64,000 nucleotides of DNA from Aromatoleum evansii (GTDB lineage Bacteria; Pseudomonadota; Gammaproteobacteria; Burkholderiales; Rhodocyclaceae): NCBI RefSeq assembly GCF_012910805.1, contig NZ_WTVK01000006.1, positions 62,001 to 126,000 on the forward strand. The letters are read 5' to 3'. Position 1 is the stretch's first letter, and each line of letters opens with the position of its first letter. The position numbers and the translations under genes are program-made. Shown piece after piece: positions 19,390 to 27,507 of the stretch. Below the pieces are notes generated by a model. The model was not told where the DNA came from, ran no database searches, and was given only the letters and a program-made list of their open reading frames with translations.

Positions 19390-20580
19390 TCAGATCCGTT
19401 CGATCACCGTGGCCGTCGCCATGCCGTGGCCGATGCACATCACCTGCAGGCCGAACTGGCCGCCGCGATGCTCCAGGCCGGCGAGCATCTTCGCCATCAG
19501 GCCCGCGCCGGTGCCGCCCAGCGGGTGGCCGTGGGCGATCGCGCCGCCCCACGGGTTGAGCTTGTCGAGGTCCGGCGCAAACTCGCGTGCGAAGCACAGC
19601 GCGACGCTGGCAAAGGCCTCGTTCAGCTCGATCCAGTCGAGGTCGCGGAAAGACAGCCCGGCGATCTCCAGCGCACGGCGCGCGGCGGGGATCACGCCGG
19701 TGAGCTGCATCACCGGGTCGGAACCGACTGCGACGCGCGCACGGAAACGCGCCCGCGGTTTGATGCCGAGCGCCTCGGCGGCCGCGCGGCGCCCCACCAG
19801 CACCGCCGACGCGCCGTCCGACATTTGGCTCGCGTTCGCGGCGGTGACCCCACCTTCGCCCGGCTGACGGAACACCGGCGCCATGCCGCGCATGCGGTCT
19901 ACGTCGATCGATGCGCGGATGCCTTCGTCGTGAGCCAGGGTAATCGCCGCCCCGTCCTTGTCCACACCGTGCACCGGCAGGATCTCGGCGTGCAGGCCGG
20001 CGGCCCGCGCAACTTCGGCGCGGCGATGGCTCTCGATCGCGAATTCGTCCATGTCCGCGCGCGACAGCTTCCACTGCTCGGCGATGCGCTCGGCGCTCTC
20101 CACCTGATGCGGGATCGCGTAGCGGCGCAGGATGTCGGGATGCAAGCCGTCGAAGCCGCGGAAATCGCCCTTGCCCAGCGTCAGGTCGAGGAACATCGGC
20201 ACCCGGCTCATGCTCTCGACGCCGCAGCCGATTGCGAAATCGAGATCGCCCGCCGCCACCGCCTGCGACGCGGCATGCACCGCGAACTGGCTGGAGCCGC
20301 ACATCCTGTTCATCGACACGCCCGGCACCTCGGCCGGCAGGCCTGCCAGCAGCGCCGCCTGGCGGCCGATGTTGGCGCCCTGCTCGCCCGCCTGGCTCAC
20401 GCAGCCCGCGAGCACGTCGCCGACGCGCTCGACCGGCAGGCCGGTGCGCTGCAGAACGCCGCCGATCGCCGTCGCCAGGAGTTCGTCGGGGCGGGTCTCG
20501 CGCAGCGCGCCGCCGCGGCGGCCGAAGGGGGTGCGGACGGCGCCGAGGATCAGCGCTTCATTGGGGTGGGATTGGGTCAT
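19390..20580 (-). CDS. Acetyl-CoA C-acetyltransferase (thiolase)
   Basis: 396 aa from the ATG at 20580, with CAGGAG upstream. Catalytic residues are readable: acyl-accepting Cys94 in NRMCGSSQ, the NEAFASV loop, the His of [15 protein letters not shown] and the C-terminal Cys of MCIGHGMA. It cleaves 3-ketoacyl-CoA with CoA, or condenses acetyl-CoA. 16 bp after the acyl-CoA dehydrogenase and 70 bp before the acyl-CoA synthetase. No enoyl-CoA hydratase or hydroxyacyl dehydrogenase is linked, so the pathway needs unlinked enzymes. Confidence 0.93.
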   Translation of the reverse strand: MTQSHPNEALILGAVRTPFGRRGGALRETRPDELLATAIGGVLQRTGLPVERVGDVLAGCVSQAGEQGANIGRQAALLAGLPAEVPGVSMNRMCGSSQFAVHAASQAVAAGDLDFAIGCGVESMSRVPMFLDLTLGKGDFRGFDGLHPDILRRYAIPHQVESAERIAEQWKLSRADMDEFAIESHRRAEVARAAGLHAEILPVHGVDKDGAAITLAHDEGIRASIDVDRMRGMAPVFRQPGEGGVTAANASQMSDGASAVLVGRRAAAEALGIKPRARFRARVAVGSDPVMQLTGVIPAARRALEIAGLSFRDLDWIELNEAFASVALCFAREFAPDLDKLNPWGGAIAHGHPLGGTGAGLMAKMLAGLEHRGGQFGLQVMCIGHGMATATVIERI

Positions 20581-20596
20581 CGATTGCTCCTGTCGT

Positions 20597-21733
20597 TCAA
20601 GCCCGCTGCATTTCCCGGGCGATGATGTTGCGCTGGATCTCGCTCGTGCCTTCGTAGATCTGCAGCACCTTGGCGTCACGGAAGAGTTTTTCCACCGGAT
20701 ACTCGGTCGAGTAGCCCATGCCGCCGAAAATCTGCACCGCCTCGGTCGCGGCCCACATCGCCGCGTCGGCGGCGAAGGCCTTGGCGATCGAAGCCTCGAT
20801 CGTGTTCGGCCGCCCCTGGTCCAGCAGCCACGCCGCCTGGTAGGTGAGCAGGCGCGCCGCCTCGAGCTTCATGCGCATCTCGGCGAGCTTGTGTGCGACC
20901 GCCTGATGCTCGATCAGGCGCCTGCCCATGCTGCGGCGCTCCGTTGCGTAGGCCAGCGCCTCGTCGATGCAGCGCTCGATGAGCCCGACCCCGAAGGCCG
21001 CGACCATGGGCCGCGAGTGGTCGAACACCGCCATCGCAAGCTCGAAGCCGCTGCCCTCCTCGCCCAGCCGGTGGTCCTCGGGCACGAACACCTTGTCGAG
21101 GAAGACCTCGCAGGTCGGCGCGGCGCACTGCCCGAGCTTGCCCAGCGGCTCGCCGACCGACAGCCCCTGGCTTGCGCGCGGCACGATGAAGGCCGTCATG
21201 CCCCGGTGGCCCGCATCCGGTGCGGTCTTGGCGAAGACGACTAGGAACTCGGCGACGTTGGCGTTCGAGATCCAGATCTTGCTGCCCGTCAGCATGTAAC
21301 CGCCGGACACGCGCTCGGCGCGCGTCCGGATACCGGCCACATCCGACCCCGCTCCCGGTTCCGTCATCGCAAAGCTCGCCAGCGCCCCCTGCGCCGCCGC
21401 GGCGAGATAACGCCTGCGCTGCGCCTCGGTGCCCGCAATCACGATCGGCTCGGTGGCCAGCGCATTCACGCACAAGGCAGTGCCGATGCCGAGGCAGCCG
21501 CGGCAGAAGGCTTCGGTCACCAGCACCAGCTCGAGACAGCCCAGACCGCCGCCCCCGACCGATTCCGGCAGATTGATGCCGAGCAGGCCCAGCTCCTGCG
21601 CGCGTTGATGCACCTCGACCGGGAAGGCCTTGCTGCGGTCCGCCTCGGCCGCACGCGGCACGATCTCGCGGTCGGAGAAACGCCGCGCAAGCTCGCGGAT
21701 CTCGCGCTGCTCCGCGTTCAACTGAAAATCCAT
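20597..21733 (-). CDS. Acyl-CoA dehydrogenase
   Basis: 378 aa from the ATG at 21733, with GAGGAGAG directly upstream; the extension to 21805 covers the promoter. FAD-binding signatures [11 protein letters not shown] and the [19 protein letters not shown] segment, with the catalytic glutamate in [10 protein letters not shown] near the C-terminus, as in short/medium-chain and branched-chain enzymes. First gene of the operon. Divergent from the AraC gene, with an inverted repeat between them. Confidence 0.94.
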   Translation of the reverse strand: MDFQLNAEQREIRELARRFSDREIVPRAAEADRSKAFPVEVHQRAQELGLLGINLPESVGGGGLGCLELVLVTEAFCRGCLGIGTALCVNALATEPIVIAGTEAQRRRYLAAAAQGALASFAMTEPGAGSDVAGIRTRAERVSGGYMLTGSKIWISNANVAEFLVVFAKTAPDAGHRGMTAFIVPRASQGLSVGEPLGKLGQCAAPTCEVFLDKVFVPEDHRLGEEGSGFELAMAVFDHSRPMVAAFGVGLIERCIDEALAYATERRSMGRRLIEHQAVAHKLAEMRMKLEAARLLTYQAAWLLDQGRPNTIEASIAKAFAADAAMWAATEAVQIFGGMGYSTEYPVEKLFRDAKVLQIYEGTSEIQRNIIAREMQRA

Positions 21734-21797
21734 GATCTCTCCTCGAAACCGCCCCCTCGCGGGCGGCGGGCGCATCTGTGCTTTAATTGCCAGAGCG

Positions 21798-21815
21798 TGA
21801 CGCATCGTCGCGTCA
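21798..21815. promoter_or_regulatory. Inverted repeat between acyl-CoA dehydrogenase and AraC genes
   Basis: TGACGC-ATCGTC-GCGTCA, 65 bp upstream of the dehydrogenase start. The divergent AraC gene starts at 21966. The rest of the 232-bp gap is AT-richer promoter DNA. Confidence 0.5.
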
Positions 21816-21965
21816 ATCGCCGCACCGGCAACGGCTTAAATGTTTCAGATGTCTCGATTTGCGATCCATACTATTGCGTATGGTGACGTTTGTAGATGGC
21901 AGAAAACGCCCATCGATTGACATTTTCTGCCACCCATTCGCCGACTCAAGTGGAATCACGAAAGC

Positions 21966-22988
21966 ATGAACCGGCCATCCGTCACCGTTCCGATCCACAT
22001 GATCGGACAGCTCGTCGAGCGGCTCGGAGAGCGCCGGGCGCTCGCCTGGGACTGCATCGCCCGCGCCGGCATCGCACCGGCGCTGCTCGAACAGGAATCG
22101 GCGCGCGTCACCGTCGAACAGTTCGCGCTCTTCTACCGCACGCTCGCGGTCGAACTGGATGACGAGACACCGCTCTTCTTCTCGCGCCCCCTGCGCGCGG
22201 GCACGCTCAAATTCCTGTGCCTGTGCCTGATCGACGCCGCCAACCTGCGCGTCGCGCTGCACCGCTTCTGCGGCTTCTTCCGGCTGATGCTGGACGACCT
22301 GCAGTTCGAGATGCACGACGATGACGGCCTCACGCGCATCGCGCTGGTCGAGCGGACCGACCTAGGCGAGGCACGGGTGCTGATCCTGGAACTCATGCTG
22401 ATGCTCGTGCAGGGCATCGCGTCGTGGATGATCGACCGCAAGCTTCTCTTAGCCCGCGTCGACCTCGCCTACCCGCCCCCGCCGCATGCCGGCGAATACA
22501 TCAACATGTACGCCGGCCCGGCGCGCTTCGACCGCCCGCTCACGGCGCTCCACATCGACCCGATCTTCATGGATGCCCCCGTCCGCCAGGACAAGACCTC
22601 CCTCGCCGCCTTCCTGCGCAGCGCCCCGATGGACTGGATCCACGTCTCGGTAAGCGAACGCCTGGTCACCCACCGCGTGCGCGACCTGCTCGAAGCGCGC
22701 CTCGGCACGCCGCAAACGGTGGAGGACGTCGCCCGCGCCCTGCACATCTCGCCGCGCACCCTCGCCCGCCGCCTCGACGCCGAAGGCACGCACTTCCAGG
22801 CGATCAAGGACGCGCTGCGCCGCGACGTGGCGATCGCGCGCATCTCGCGCTCGGATGAATCCATCGCCAACATCGGGGCCGAGCTGGGCTTCGACGACCC
22901 GGCCGCATTCAACCGGGCATTCCGGCAGTGGACGGGAACACCACCCGGAACTTATCGACGGCGCGGGGCGGATCCGCGCGCGGGTTGA
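21966..22988 (+). CDS. AraC family transcriptional regulator
   Basis: 340 aa of the OruR/ArgR-like group: N-terminal arabinose-binding-type domain about residues 15-205, then two helix-turn-helix units about 230-330 (TVEDVARALHISPRTLARRLDAEGTHFQAIKD and SIANIGAELGFDDPAAFNRAFRQWTG). The arrangement makes it the likely activator of the divergent acyl-CoA dehydrogenase operon; the effector is unknown. Confidence 0.93.
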   Translation: MNRPSVTVPIHMIGQLVERLGERRALAWDCIARAGIAPALLEQESARVTVEQFALFYRTLAVELDDETPLFFSRPLRAGTLKFLCLCLIDAANLRVALHRFCGFFRLMLDDLQFEMHDDDGLTRIALVERTDLGEARVLILELMLMLVQGIASWMIDRKLLLARVDLAYPPPPHAGEYINMYAGPARFDRPLTALHIDPIFMDAPVRQDKTSLAAFLRSAPMDWIHVSVSERLVTHRVRDLLEARLGTPQTVEDVARALHISPRTLARRLDAEGTHFQAIKDALRRDVAIARISRSDESIANIGAELGFDDPAAFNRAFRQWTGTPPGTYRRRGADPRAG

Positions 22989-23010
22989 GCTTCCCGGAAC
23001 ATTGCCACCG

Positions 23011-23060
23011 CCCTTCGACCAGCCTGGCCTGAACCCAGCCCAAGGGCTCAGGACGAACGG
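23011..23060. repeat. Interspersed short repeat, copy 2, with enlarged middle
   Basis: Begins CCCTTCGAC and ends CTCAGGACGAACGG like the copy at 5757-5783, but the ends are 28 bp apart instead of 4. Lies in the gap between the convergent AraC and methyltransferase genes and could also act as a hairpin terminator. Confidence 0.6.
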
Positions 23061-23078
23061 AAGTATTCAATTGCCGGG

Positions 23079-23666
23079 TTAATCATGCGCCGGCCGCCGC
23101 GCCAGGATCCCGAAGTGGTACGGCGCGGCGTCGCCCAGCTCGACCGGCCGGACCGCATCGAACCCGGCCTCGACCATCCAGGCGGCACACTGATCCGGCC
23201 GAGGACGAATCGCCAGGGGCGGACCCCGCGGCGTTTCGATGTCGCTGCGCCAGTGAATCACGGACAGGACGCCGCCCGGCTGCAGGCTTCGATAAGCCTC
23301 GCGCAGCAAGGCGACGGGGTCTTCGATATGCAGCAGGTTGAAGAGCATGGCATGGCCTTGCGAGCCATCCGGTACGCCCGTGCCGTGCTCGACGAAGTCG
23401 CGCAGCTCCGCCCGGATGTTCGATAGACCGGCACTCTGCGCGCGTTGTCGCACCAGGCTCACCATGCCCGGCTCGATGTCGAGTGCGGTTACCAGGCCCC
23501 GTGTCCGGGCGGCAGCAGGCAGGGTGAAGGTACCGTAGCCGCAACCCAACTCCACCAGGTTGCGGCCATCCCCCCGGGCAGGCAGAAGGCGATCCAGGAT
23601 GCGCACGGGGTCGAAGAACGAAGCCCAGTACGCCTCGTCGGGCATGCCGCTTTCGCGTCCTTTCAT
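23079..23666 (-). CDS. Class I SAM-dependent methyltransferase
   Basis: 195 aa. SAM-binding motif I VELGCGYGTFTLP about residues 38-50, acidic residue of motif II in ALDIEPGM, and FNLLHIEDPVALLREAYRSLQPGG as motifs IV-V. The acceptor is unknown. AAGG precedes the ATG at 23666; a second ATG at 23645 is possible. It is followed upstream (31 bp) by the DsrE-like gene on the same strand and so is probably part of the ArsR-rhodanese/DsrE unit. Confidence 0.87.
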   Translation of the reverse strand: MKGRESGMPDEAYWASFFDPVRILDRLLPARGDGRNLVELGCGYGTFTLPAAARTRGLVTALDIEPGMVSLVRQRAQSAGLSNIRAELRDFVEHGTGVPDGSQGHAMLFNLLHIEDPVALLREAYRSLQPGGVLSVIHWRSDIETPRGPPLAIRPRPDQCAAWMVEAGFDAVRPVELGDAAPYHFGILARRPAHD

Positions 23667-23697
23667 GGCTCGACCTTCGATGCTTGGCTCGCGCCGC

Positions 23698-24039
23698 TCA
23701 AAACACCAGCACCTTGTCGGCAGCGGCCGTCCATTCTGCGAGTTCCTTCAGGGTGCTGCGCCGCACGCCTTCGACCAGCTGGTCGTCGCCCAGGCCGCGA
23801 GCGTCCATGCAGGTGCCGCATAGCGCCACCTCGCCCCCCACCATGCGGACCATGTCGCCGGCGTTGTAGTACCCGTCGGGCACTTTCTGGCCGCTCTTGG
23901 CGCAGCCGACCGCGTCCCCCATCAGGAACACGCGAACCGTCTCGCCCTCCATCCTACCCAGCGTACGGGCCAGGCGCAGTGCGTTGTAGCTGCGCTCCGT
24001 TCCGTAGGGTCCATCGTTGAGAATGAACAAGGTGTTCAT
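23698..24039 (-). CDS. DsrE/DsrF-like sulfur-relay family protein
   Basis: 113 aa, cytoplasmic. Pattern NTLFILNDGPYGTERSYNALRLA, then GDAVGCAKSGQ and LCGTCMDARGL. The conserved cysteines fit a sulfur-carrying role like DsrE/YchN proteins. It lies 28 bp downstream of the ArsR-rhodanese fusion gene, which supports a role in persulfide handling (inference). Confidence 0.86.
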   Translation of the reverse strand: MNTLFILNDGPYGTERSYNALRLARTLGRMEGETVRVFLMGDAVGCAKSGQKVPDGYYNAGDMVRMVGGEVALCGTCMDARGLGDDQLVEGVRRSTLKELAEWTAAADKVLVF

Positions 24040-24067
24040 GGCAACCCCCTGGCTTCTGCGTTTGAGT

Positions 24068-24727
24068 TCAGTTCTCGACAGGCAAGCCGTTTGCGCTCCA
24101 CTCGGTCACCCCATCGGAAATCTTGTGCGCACTGAAACCACGCTGCCGCAGCAGTCGGACGGCTTCGTCGGACATCAGGCAGAACGGTCCGCGGCAATAG
24201 GCGACGATTTCCTTCCCGGCCGGCAGCTCGGCCAGCCGTTTTTCGAGTTCGGCGAGCGGCATCGAACGGGCATGCGGGAGGTGCCCGGCGGCATATTCGG
24301 CCTCCGGCCGGACGTCTATGACCACGACGTCGCCGCTGCGGGCCTTGGCAAGCAAGGACTCCCGGCTCTCCGAGGTGAGCGCATCGGGGGCGGCGGCCAT
24401 CCGCTCCAGCGCCACGCGCAGTTCGACCAGATGCTCCTCGGCCACTTCACGGACGTTGAGCCAGAGCCGAGCGACGTCCGGACCGCTCAGCCGGTAATGG
24501 ATGAACTTGCCCTCCCGGCGTGTTTCCACCAGGCGTGCTTCGCGCAGCGCACGCAGATGGGCACTGGCCAGCCGCATGTCGATATGGGCCTGTTCGGCGA
24601 GCAGCTCGACCGTCTTCTCGCCCTGCGCCAGCAATTCGATGAGCTCCAGGCGCTTCGGGCTGGAGATCGCCTTGCCGATGCGGGCGACGTGCTCGTAGAG
24701 GGATGACTTGGTGACAGCCTGATTCAT
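24068..24727 (-). CDS. ArsR-family regulator fused to a rhodanese domain
   Basis: 219 aa from the ATG at 24727. N-terminal winged helix about residues 10-90 (ELLAEQAHIDMRLASAHLRALREARLVETRREG), then a rhodanese domain about 118-215 with DVRPEAEYAAGHLPHA and active-site Cys178 in AYCRGPFC. The metal-site cysteines of classical ArsR repressors are absent, so sensing by persulfidation of the rhodanese cysteine is plausible (inference). First gene of a leftward unit with DsrE and methyltransferase genes; an inverted repeat 7 bp before the start fits autoregulation. Confidence 0.92.
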   Translation of the reverse strand: MNQAVTKSSLYEHVARIGKAISSPKRLELIELLAQGEKTVELLAEQAHIDMRLASAHLRALREARLVETRREGKFIHYRLSGPDVARLWLNVREVAEEHLVELRVALERMAAAPDALTSESRESLLAKARSGDVVVIDVRPEAEYAAGHLPHARSMPLAELEKRLAELPAGKEIVAYCRGPFCLMSDEAVRLLRQRGFSAHKISDGVTEWSANGLPVEN

Positions 24728-24733
24728 ACGCAC

Positions 24734-24753
24734 AATCTAACGATTATTGGATT
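24734..24753. promoter_or_regulatory. Operator-like inverted repeat at the ArsR-rhodanese promoter
   Basis: AATCTAA-CGATTA-TTGGATT, one mismatch in seven paired positions, AT-rich, immediately upstream of the ArsR-rhodanese start, where such repressors usually bind. Confidence 0.6.
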
Positions 24754-24805
24754 GTACGTAAAGCGCTTCAACCGGAGCACACGGTGCTGACCAATAGCTA
24801 CACCG

Positions 24806-25426
24806 TCACCCCTTGCGCAGTTGCGCACACACGAGATCGACCACGTCCGCGTCGATCGTGTGCCCGACCTCCGGCAACAGGTTGAGTCCGACCTCGGCGC
24901 CGATCGACGCGAGGCGGTCCGCCGCGGCGATGCTGTAGCGCGGGTCGATTACCGTGTCGTCCTTGCCGTGAATGAGCTGCACGGCCGTCGCGGGCCGAAC
25001 CCTGGGCGGCTGCGCGAAACGCCCGGCGATCGCGATTACCTGCGAAGCAAGTCGATCGGCGGTCTGGGTCGATTCGAGGGCCATAATCGCGCCCTGCGAG
25101 AAGCCGATCAGGGTCGTCGCGTCCGGCCCGACGCCGGATTGTTTCTGCCAGTCACGCACGGTTTCTACGAAGCGCGGCATCGCGGCGGCGACACGTTCGA
25201 GGCGGTTCTCCTCGGTGACGCCACGCACGGCAAACCACTGCCAGCCGATGCCGAAATCACACGGATCCGGCGATCGCACGCTCACGACGCATGCGGAGGG
25301 ATCGGCGTGCGCAATGGCGTCGGCGAGCGGCAGGAGGTTCTGCGGCGTCGCGCCGACGCCGTGGAACAGCAGCACCAGCCGCCGCGCGGCGGCCGGTTTC
25401 CGGACGAGGACGGTATCGTCGTTCAT
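24806..25426 (-). CDS. ypfH: Serine esterase, YpfH/carboxylesterase-2 type
   Basis: 206 aa. LLFHGVGATPQNLLPLADAI at the N-terminus, nucleophile GFSQGAIMAL at about residues 111-120, Asp in HGKDDTVID and His in EVGHTIDADV: a complete triad of the phospholipase/carboxylesterase family. The physiological ester is unknown. Stands 31 bp downstream of the doxX gene on the same strand and may be cotranscribed. Confidence 0.87.
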   Translation of the reverse strand: MNDDTVLVRKPAAARRLVLLFHGVGATPQNLLPLADAIAHADPSACVVSVRSPDPCDFGIGWQWFAVRGVTEENRLERVAAAMPRFVETVRDWQKQSGVGPDATTLIGFSQGAIMALESTQTADRLASQVIAIAGRFAQPPRVRPATAVQLIHGKDDTVIDPRYSIAAADRLASIGAEVGLNLLPEVGHTIDADVVDLVCAQLRKG

Positions 25427-25457
25427 GTTTGTGTCCCGGTTCAGCTGCGGGAAGGAA

Positions 25458-25910
25458 TCAGTGCTTGTCGTCCGACGATGCCAGCACGGCGTCGAGGGAG
25501 GCCCGGCCCGCGCCGCTGAACGCGAGCGAGATCGAGACCGCGAGCAGCGCCAGGCCGAATTCGTAGCCGTTGTTCTTCATGAACAGCCCGTTGGCCGCAT
25601 GCACGCTGAAGATCGCGACCAGCATCGCGAACGCCAGCACGGCCGACGCGGGGCGCACGAGCAGGCCCACGATCAGCGCGAGGCCGCCGAAGAACTCCGC
25701 GCCGCCCGCCAGCAGGGCCATCAGCTGGCCCGGTGCGAGACCGATCGATTCCATCCACTGCCCCGTGCCCTGCAGGCCGTAGCCGCCGAACCAGCCGAAG
25801 AGTTTCTGCGCGCCATGCGCTGCGAAGATGATGCCGACTGGAATGCGCAGCGCCAGGGGACCCCAGGCGGCTTTGGTAGCGAGAAGGCGATTGACGAAAC
25901 CGTTGCTCAT
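25458..25910 (-). CDS. DoxX family membrane protein
   Basis: 150 aa from the ATG at 25910, with GGAGAAAG upstream. Four hydrophobic helices; the conserved start GIIFAAHGAQKLFGWFGGYG and the segment AGGAEFFGGLALIVGLLVRPAS are typical of the family. DoxX-type proteins are integral membrane proteins implicated in redox or thiol stress. Divergent from the glutathionyl-hydroquinone reductase gene. Confidence 0.9.
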   Translation of the reverse strand: MSNGFVNRLLATKAAWGPLALRIPVGIIFAAHGAQKLFGWFGGYGLQGTGQWMESIGLAPGQLMALLAGGAEFFGGLALIVGLLVRPASAVLAFAMLVAIFSVHAANGLFMKNNGYEFGLALLAVSISLAFSGAGRASLDAVLASSDDKH

Positions 25911-26035
25911 TTTTCTTTCTCCATTGATTGGGGTTGGGGCTGGCCGCATGTCTTCGTACCGCTTGCTGACCGTGGAACGAACTGTACGCGGCGAGACAGT
26001 TGAGTCAAATAGCTCTAATTGAGAATTTATGTTCC

Positions 26036-26053
26036 ATTATTTGCAACAATAAT
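26036..26053. promoter_or_regulatory. Inverted repeat in the doxX/GST divergent promoter region
   Basis: ATTATT-TGCAAC-AATAAT in an AT-rich patch of the 308-bp gap 25911-26218 between the doxX and glutathionyl-hydroquinone reductase genes. It probably marks a shared operator; the regulator is not in the window. Confidence 0.45.
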
Positions 26054-26218
26054 CTTGTGAGAACGATGTCCGCGAAGCACCCGCATTCGTCATCAATGCG
26101 TACGTTTTGTTCTTGTTCGGGCAACAGTCATGCCCCCTCGTCGCTGTTTATCTTCCACGTCGCATCCCATACCTTCTCGCCCATAGGGCAATGCCCACAA
26201 CAGAGAGAGGACAAGAAC

Positions 26219-27199
26219 ATGCTCGTGAATGGCAAATGGGCGGAAAAGTGGCAGCCGGTGCAGCAAAGCGACGCCGACGGGCGCTTCATCCGCCAGCATT
26301 CGGGTTTCCGCGACCGGATCGGCCCCGACAGCGCGAAGGGCTTCGCCGTCGAAGCGGGCCGCTATCAGCTCTACGTCGCCTACATCTGCCCGTGGGCATC
26401 GCGGACACTGATCGCGCTGCACCTGAAGGGACTCGAGAACGTGATCGACGTGTGCGCGGTCGACCCGCGCCTGGGCGATCAGGGCTGGGCCTTCACCGGA
26501 CGCGACGACAGCGACCTCGACCCCGTCAACGGCGCGAGCTACATGCACGAAATCTATACGCTGGCCGACCCGACGCACACCGGCCGCGCGACGGTACCGG
26601 TGCTGTGGGACAAGAAGACCCGCACCATCGTCAATAACGAGTCGTCCGACATCGTCCGCATCTTCGACAAGGACTTCGGCGCCCTTGCGACCGGAGACGT
26701 CGATCTTTGTCCGCCGGAACTGCAGAAGGAGATCGACGCGGTCAACGAGCGCCTGTACATGAGCTTCAACAACGGCGTGTATCGGGCCGGCTTCGCAGGC
26801 ACGCAGAAGGCCTACGAGGAAGCGGTCGCCGACGTGTTCGCGACGCTGGACTGGATGGAAGGCCGCCTCGCACGGGCGGACTGGCTGGTAGGCGACCGGC
26901 TTACCGAGACCGACATCCGCGCCTTCGTGACGCTGGTGCGCTTCGAGCTCGCCTATTACAGCCTGTTCAAGTGCAACCTGCGCCCGCTGTCGGCCTACCC
27001 GGCTGTACGTGCCTACCTCGTGCGCCTGCTGGCGATCCCGGCCTTCGCGGCGAGCGTCCGCCCCGACCACATCAAGGCGGGCTATTACTCGATCAAGGCG
27101 CTCAACCCCACGGGCATCGTTCCCGTCGGCCCCGAACTGGACTACCTCGAAGCGCTGGGCGCCGCACGCGGCGATCGCCCCGCCCGGTCCGCGGCATAG
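26219..27199 (+). CDS. yqjG: Glutathionyl-hydroquinone reductase (Xi-class GST)
   Basis: 326 aa from the ATG at 26219, preceded by AGAGAGG; the long upstream reading is spacer DNA. Xi-class features: active-site Cys57 in YICPWASRTLIA, the NNESSDIVRIF block, and the C-terminal helix domain with SYLYNN-like spacing ending in AGYYSIKALNPTGIVPVGP. The enzyme removes glutathione from glutathionyl-hydroquinones, protecting quinone metabolism. The DoxX/GQR divergent pair suggests response to quinones or electrophiles (inference). A hairpin follows 15 bp after the stop. Confidence 0.93.
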   Translation: MLVNGKWAEKWQPVQQSDADGRFIRQHSGFRDRIGPDSAKGFAVEAGRYQLYVAYICPWASRTLIALHLKGLENVIDVCAVDPRLGDQGWAFTGRDDSDLDPVNGASYMHEIYTLADPTHTGRATVPVLWDKKTRTIVNNESSDIVRIFDKDFGALATGDVDLCPPELQKEIDAVNERLYMSFNNGVYRAGFAGTQKAYEEAVADVFATLDWMEGRLARADWLVGDRLTETDIRAFVTLVRFELAYYSLFKCNLRPLSAYPAVRAYLVRLLAIPAFAASVRPDHIKAGYYSIKALNPTGIVPVGPELDYLEALGAARGDRPARSAA

Positions 27200-27213
27200 G
27201 CGCCGCACGACGC

Positions 27214-27240
27214 GAAGCCGCGCGCCCGGGCCGCGGCTTC
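27214..27240 (+). terminator. Hairpin after the glutathionyl-hydroquinone reductase gene
   Basis: GAAGCCGCG-CGCCCGGGC-CGCGGCTTC, nine-base perfect arms, 15 bp downstream of the stop codon; no T-run. Confidence 0.6.
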
Positions 27241-27323
27241 ACACAGAGTCTTACAAAGCAGTCGTGCGCGACGGTGCACGGTGCCTGCCGGCGGCGCGTT
27301 GACCACTCACAAGGAGGTCAATC

Positions 27324-27503
27324 ATGGCTCGCTTACTTACTGCAATCCTCGTTGCCACGCTGCTCGGCGGCTGTATCGTGCTCCCCGTCGGCCACGGCGG
27401 CTACCGCCACCATGACCATTCCTGGGGCGAACGCCATCATGACGGCGGCCACCGCTACTGGAGCGACCGCGACGGTTCCTGGCGCTATCGCGAACGCCGC
27501 TAA
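27324..27503 (+). CDS. Tiny His/Arg-rich lipoprotein
   Basis: 59 aa, found by reading the sequence around a near-perfect AAGGAGGT ribosome site seven bases before the ATG. N-terminus MARLLTAILVATLLGGCIVLP has a lipobox (LLGGC) placing the lipid on the cysteine at about residue 17. The mature part is rich in His, Gly, Arg, Trp and Tyr and ends SWRYRERR. Small lipoproteins of this kind are known in many Gram-negatives without assigned role. It converges on pqqE, with only 4 bp between the stop codons. Confidence 0.78.
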   Translation: MARLLTAILVATLLGGCIVLPVGHGGYRHHDHSWGERHHDGGHRYWSDRDGSWRYRERR

Positions 27504-27507
27504 GCCT

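Noticed and set aside
17688-19559. 623-codon plus-strand frame
   Set aside because: Antisense to the acyl-CoA synthetase; no domain recognised.
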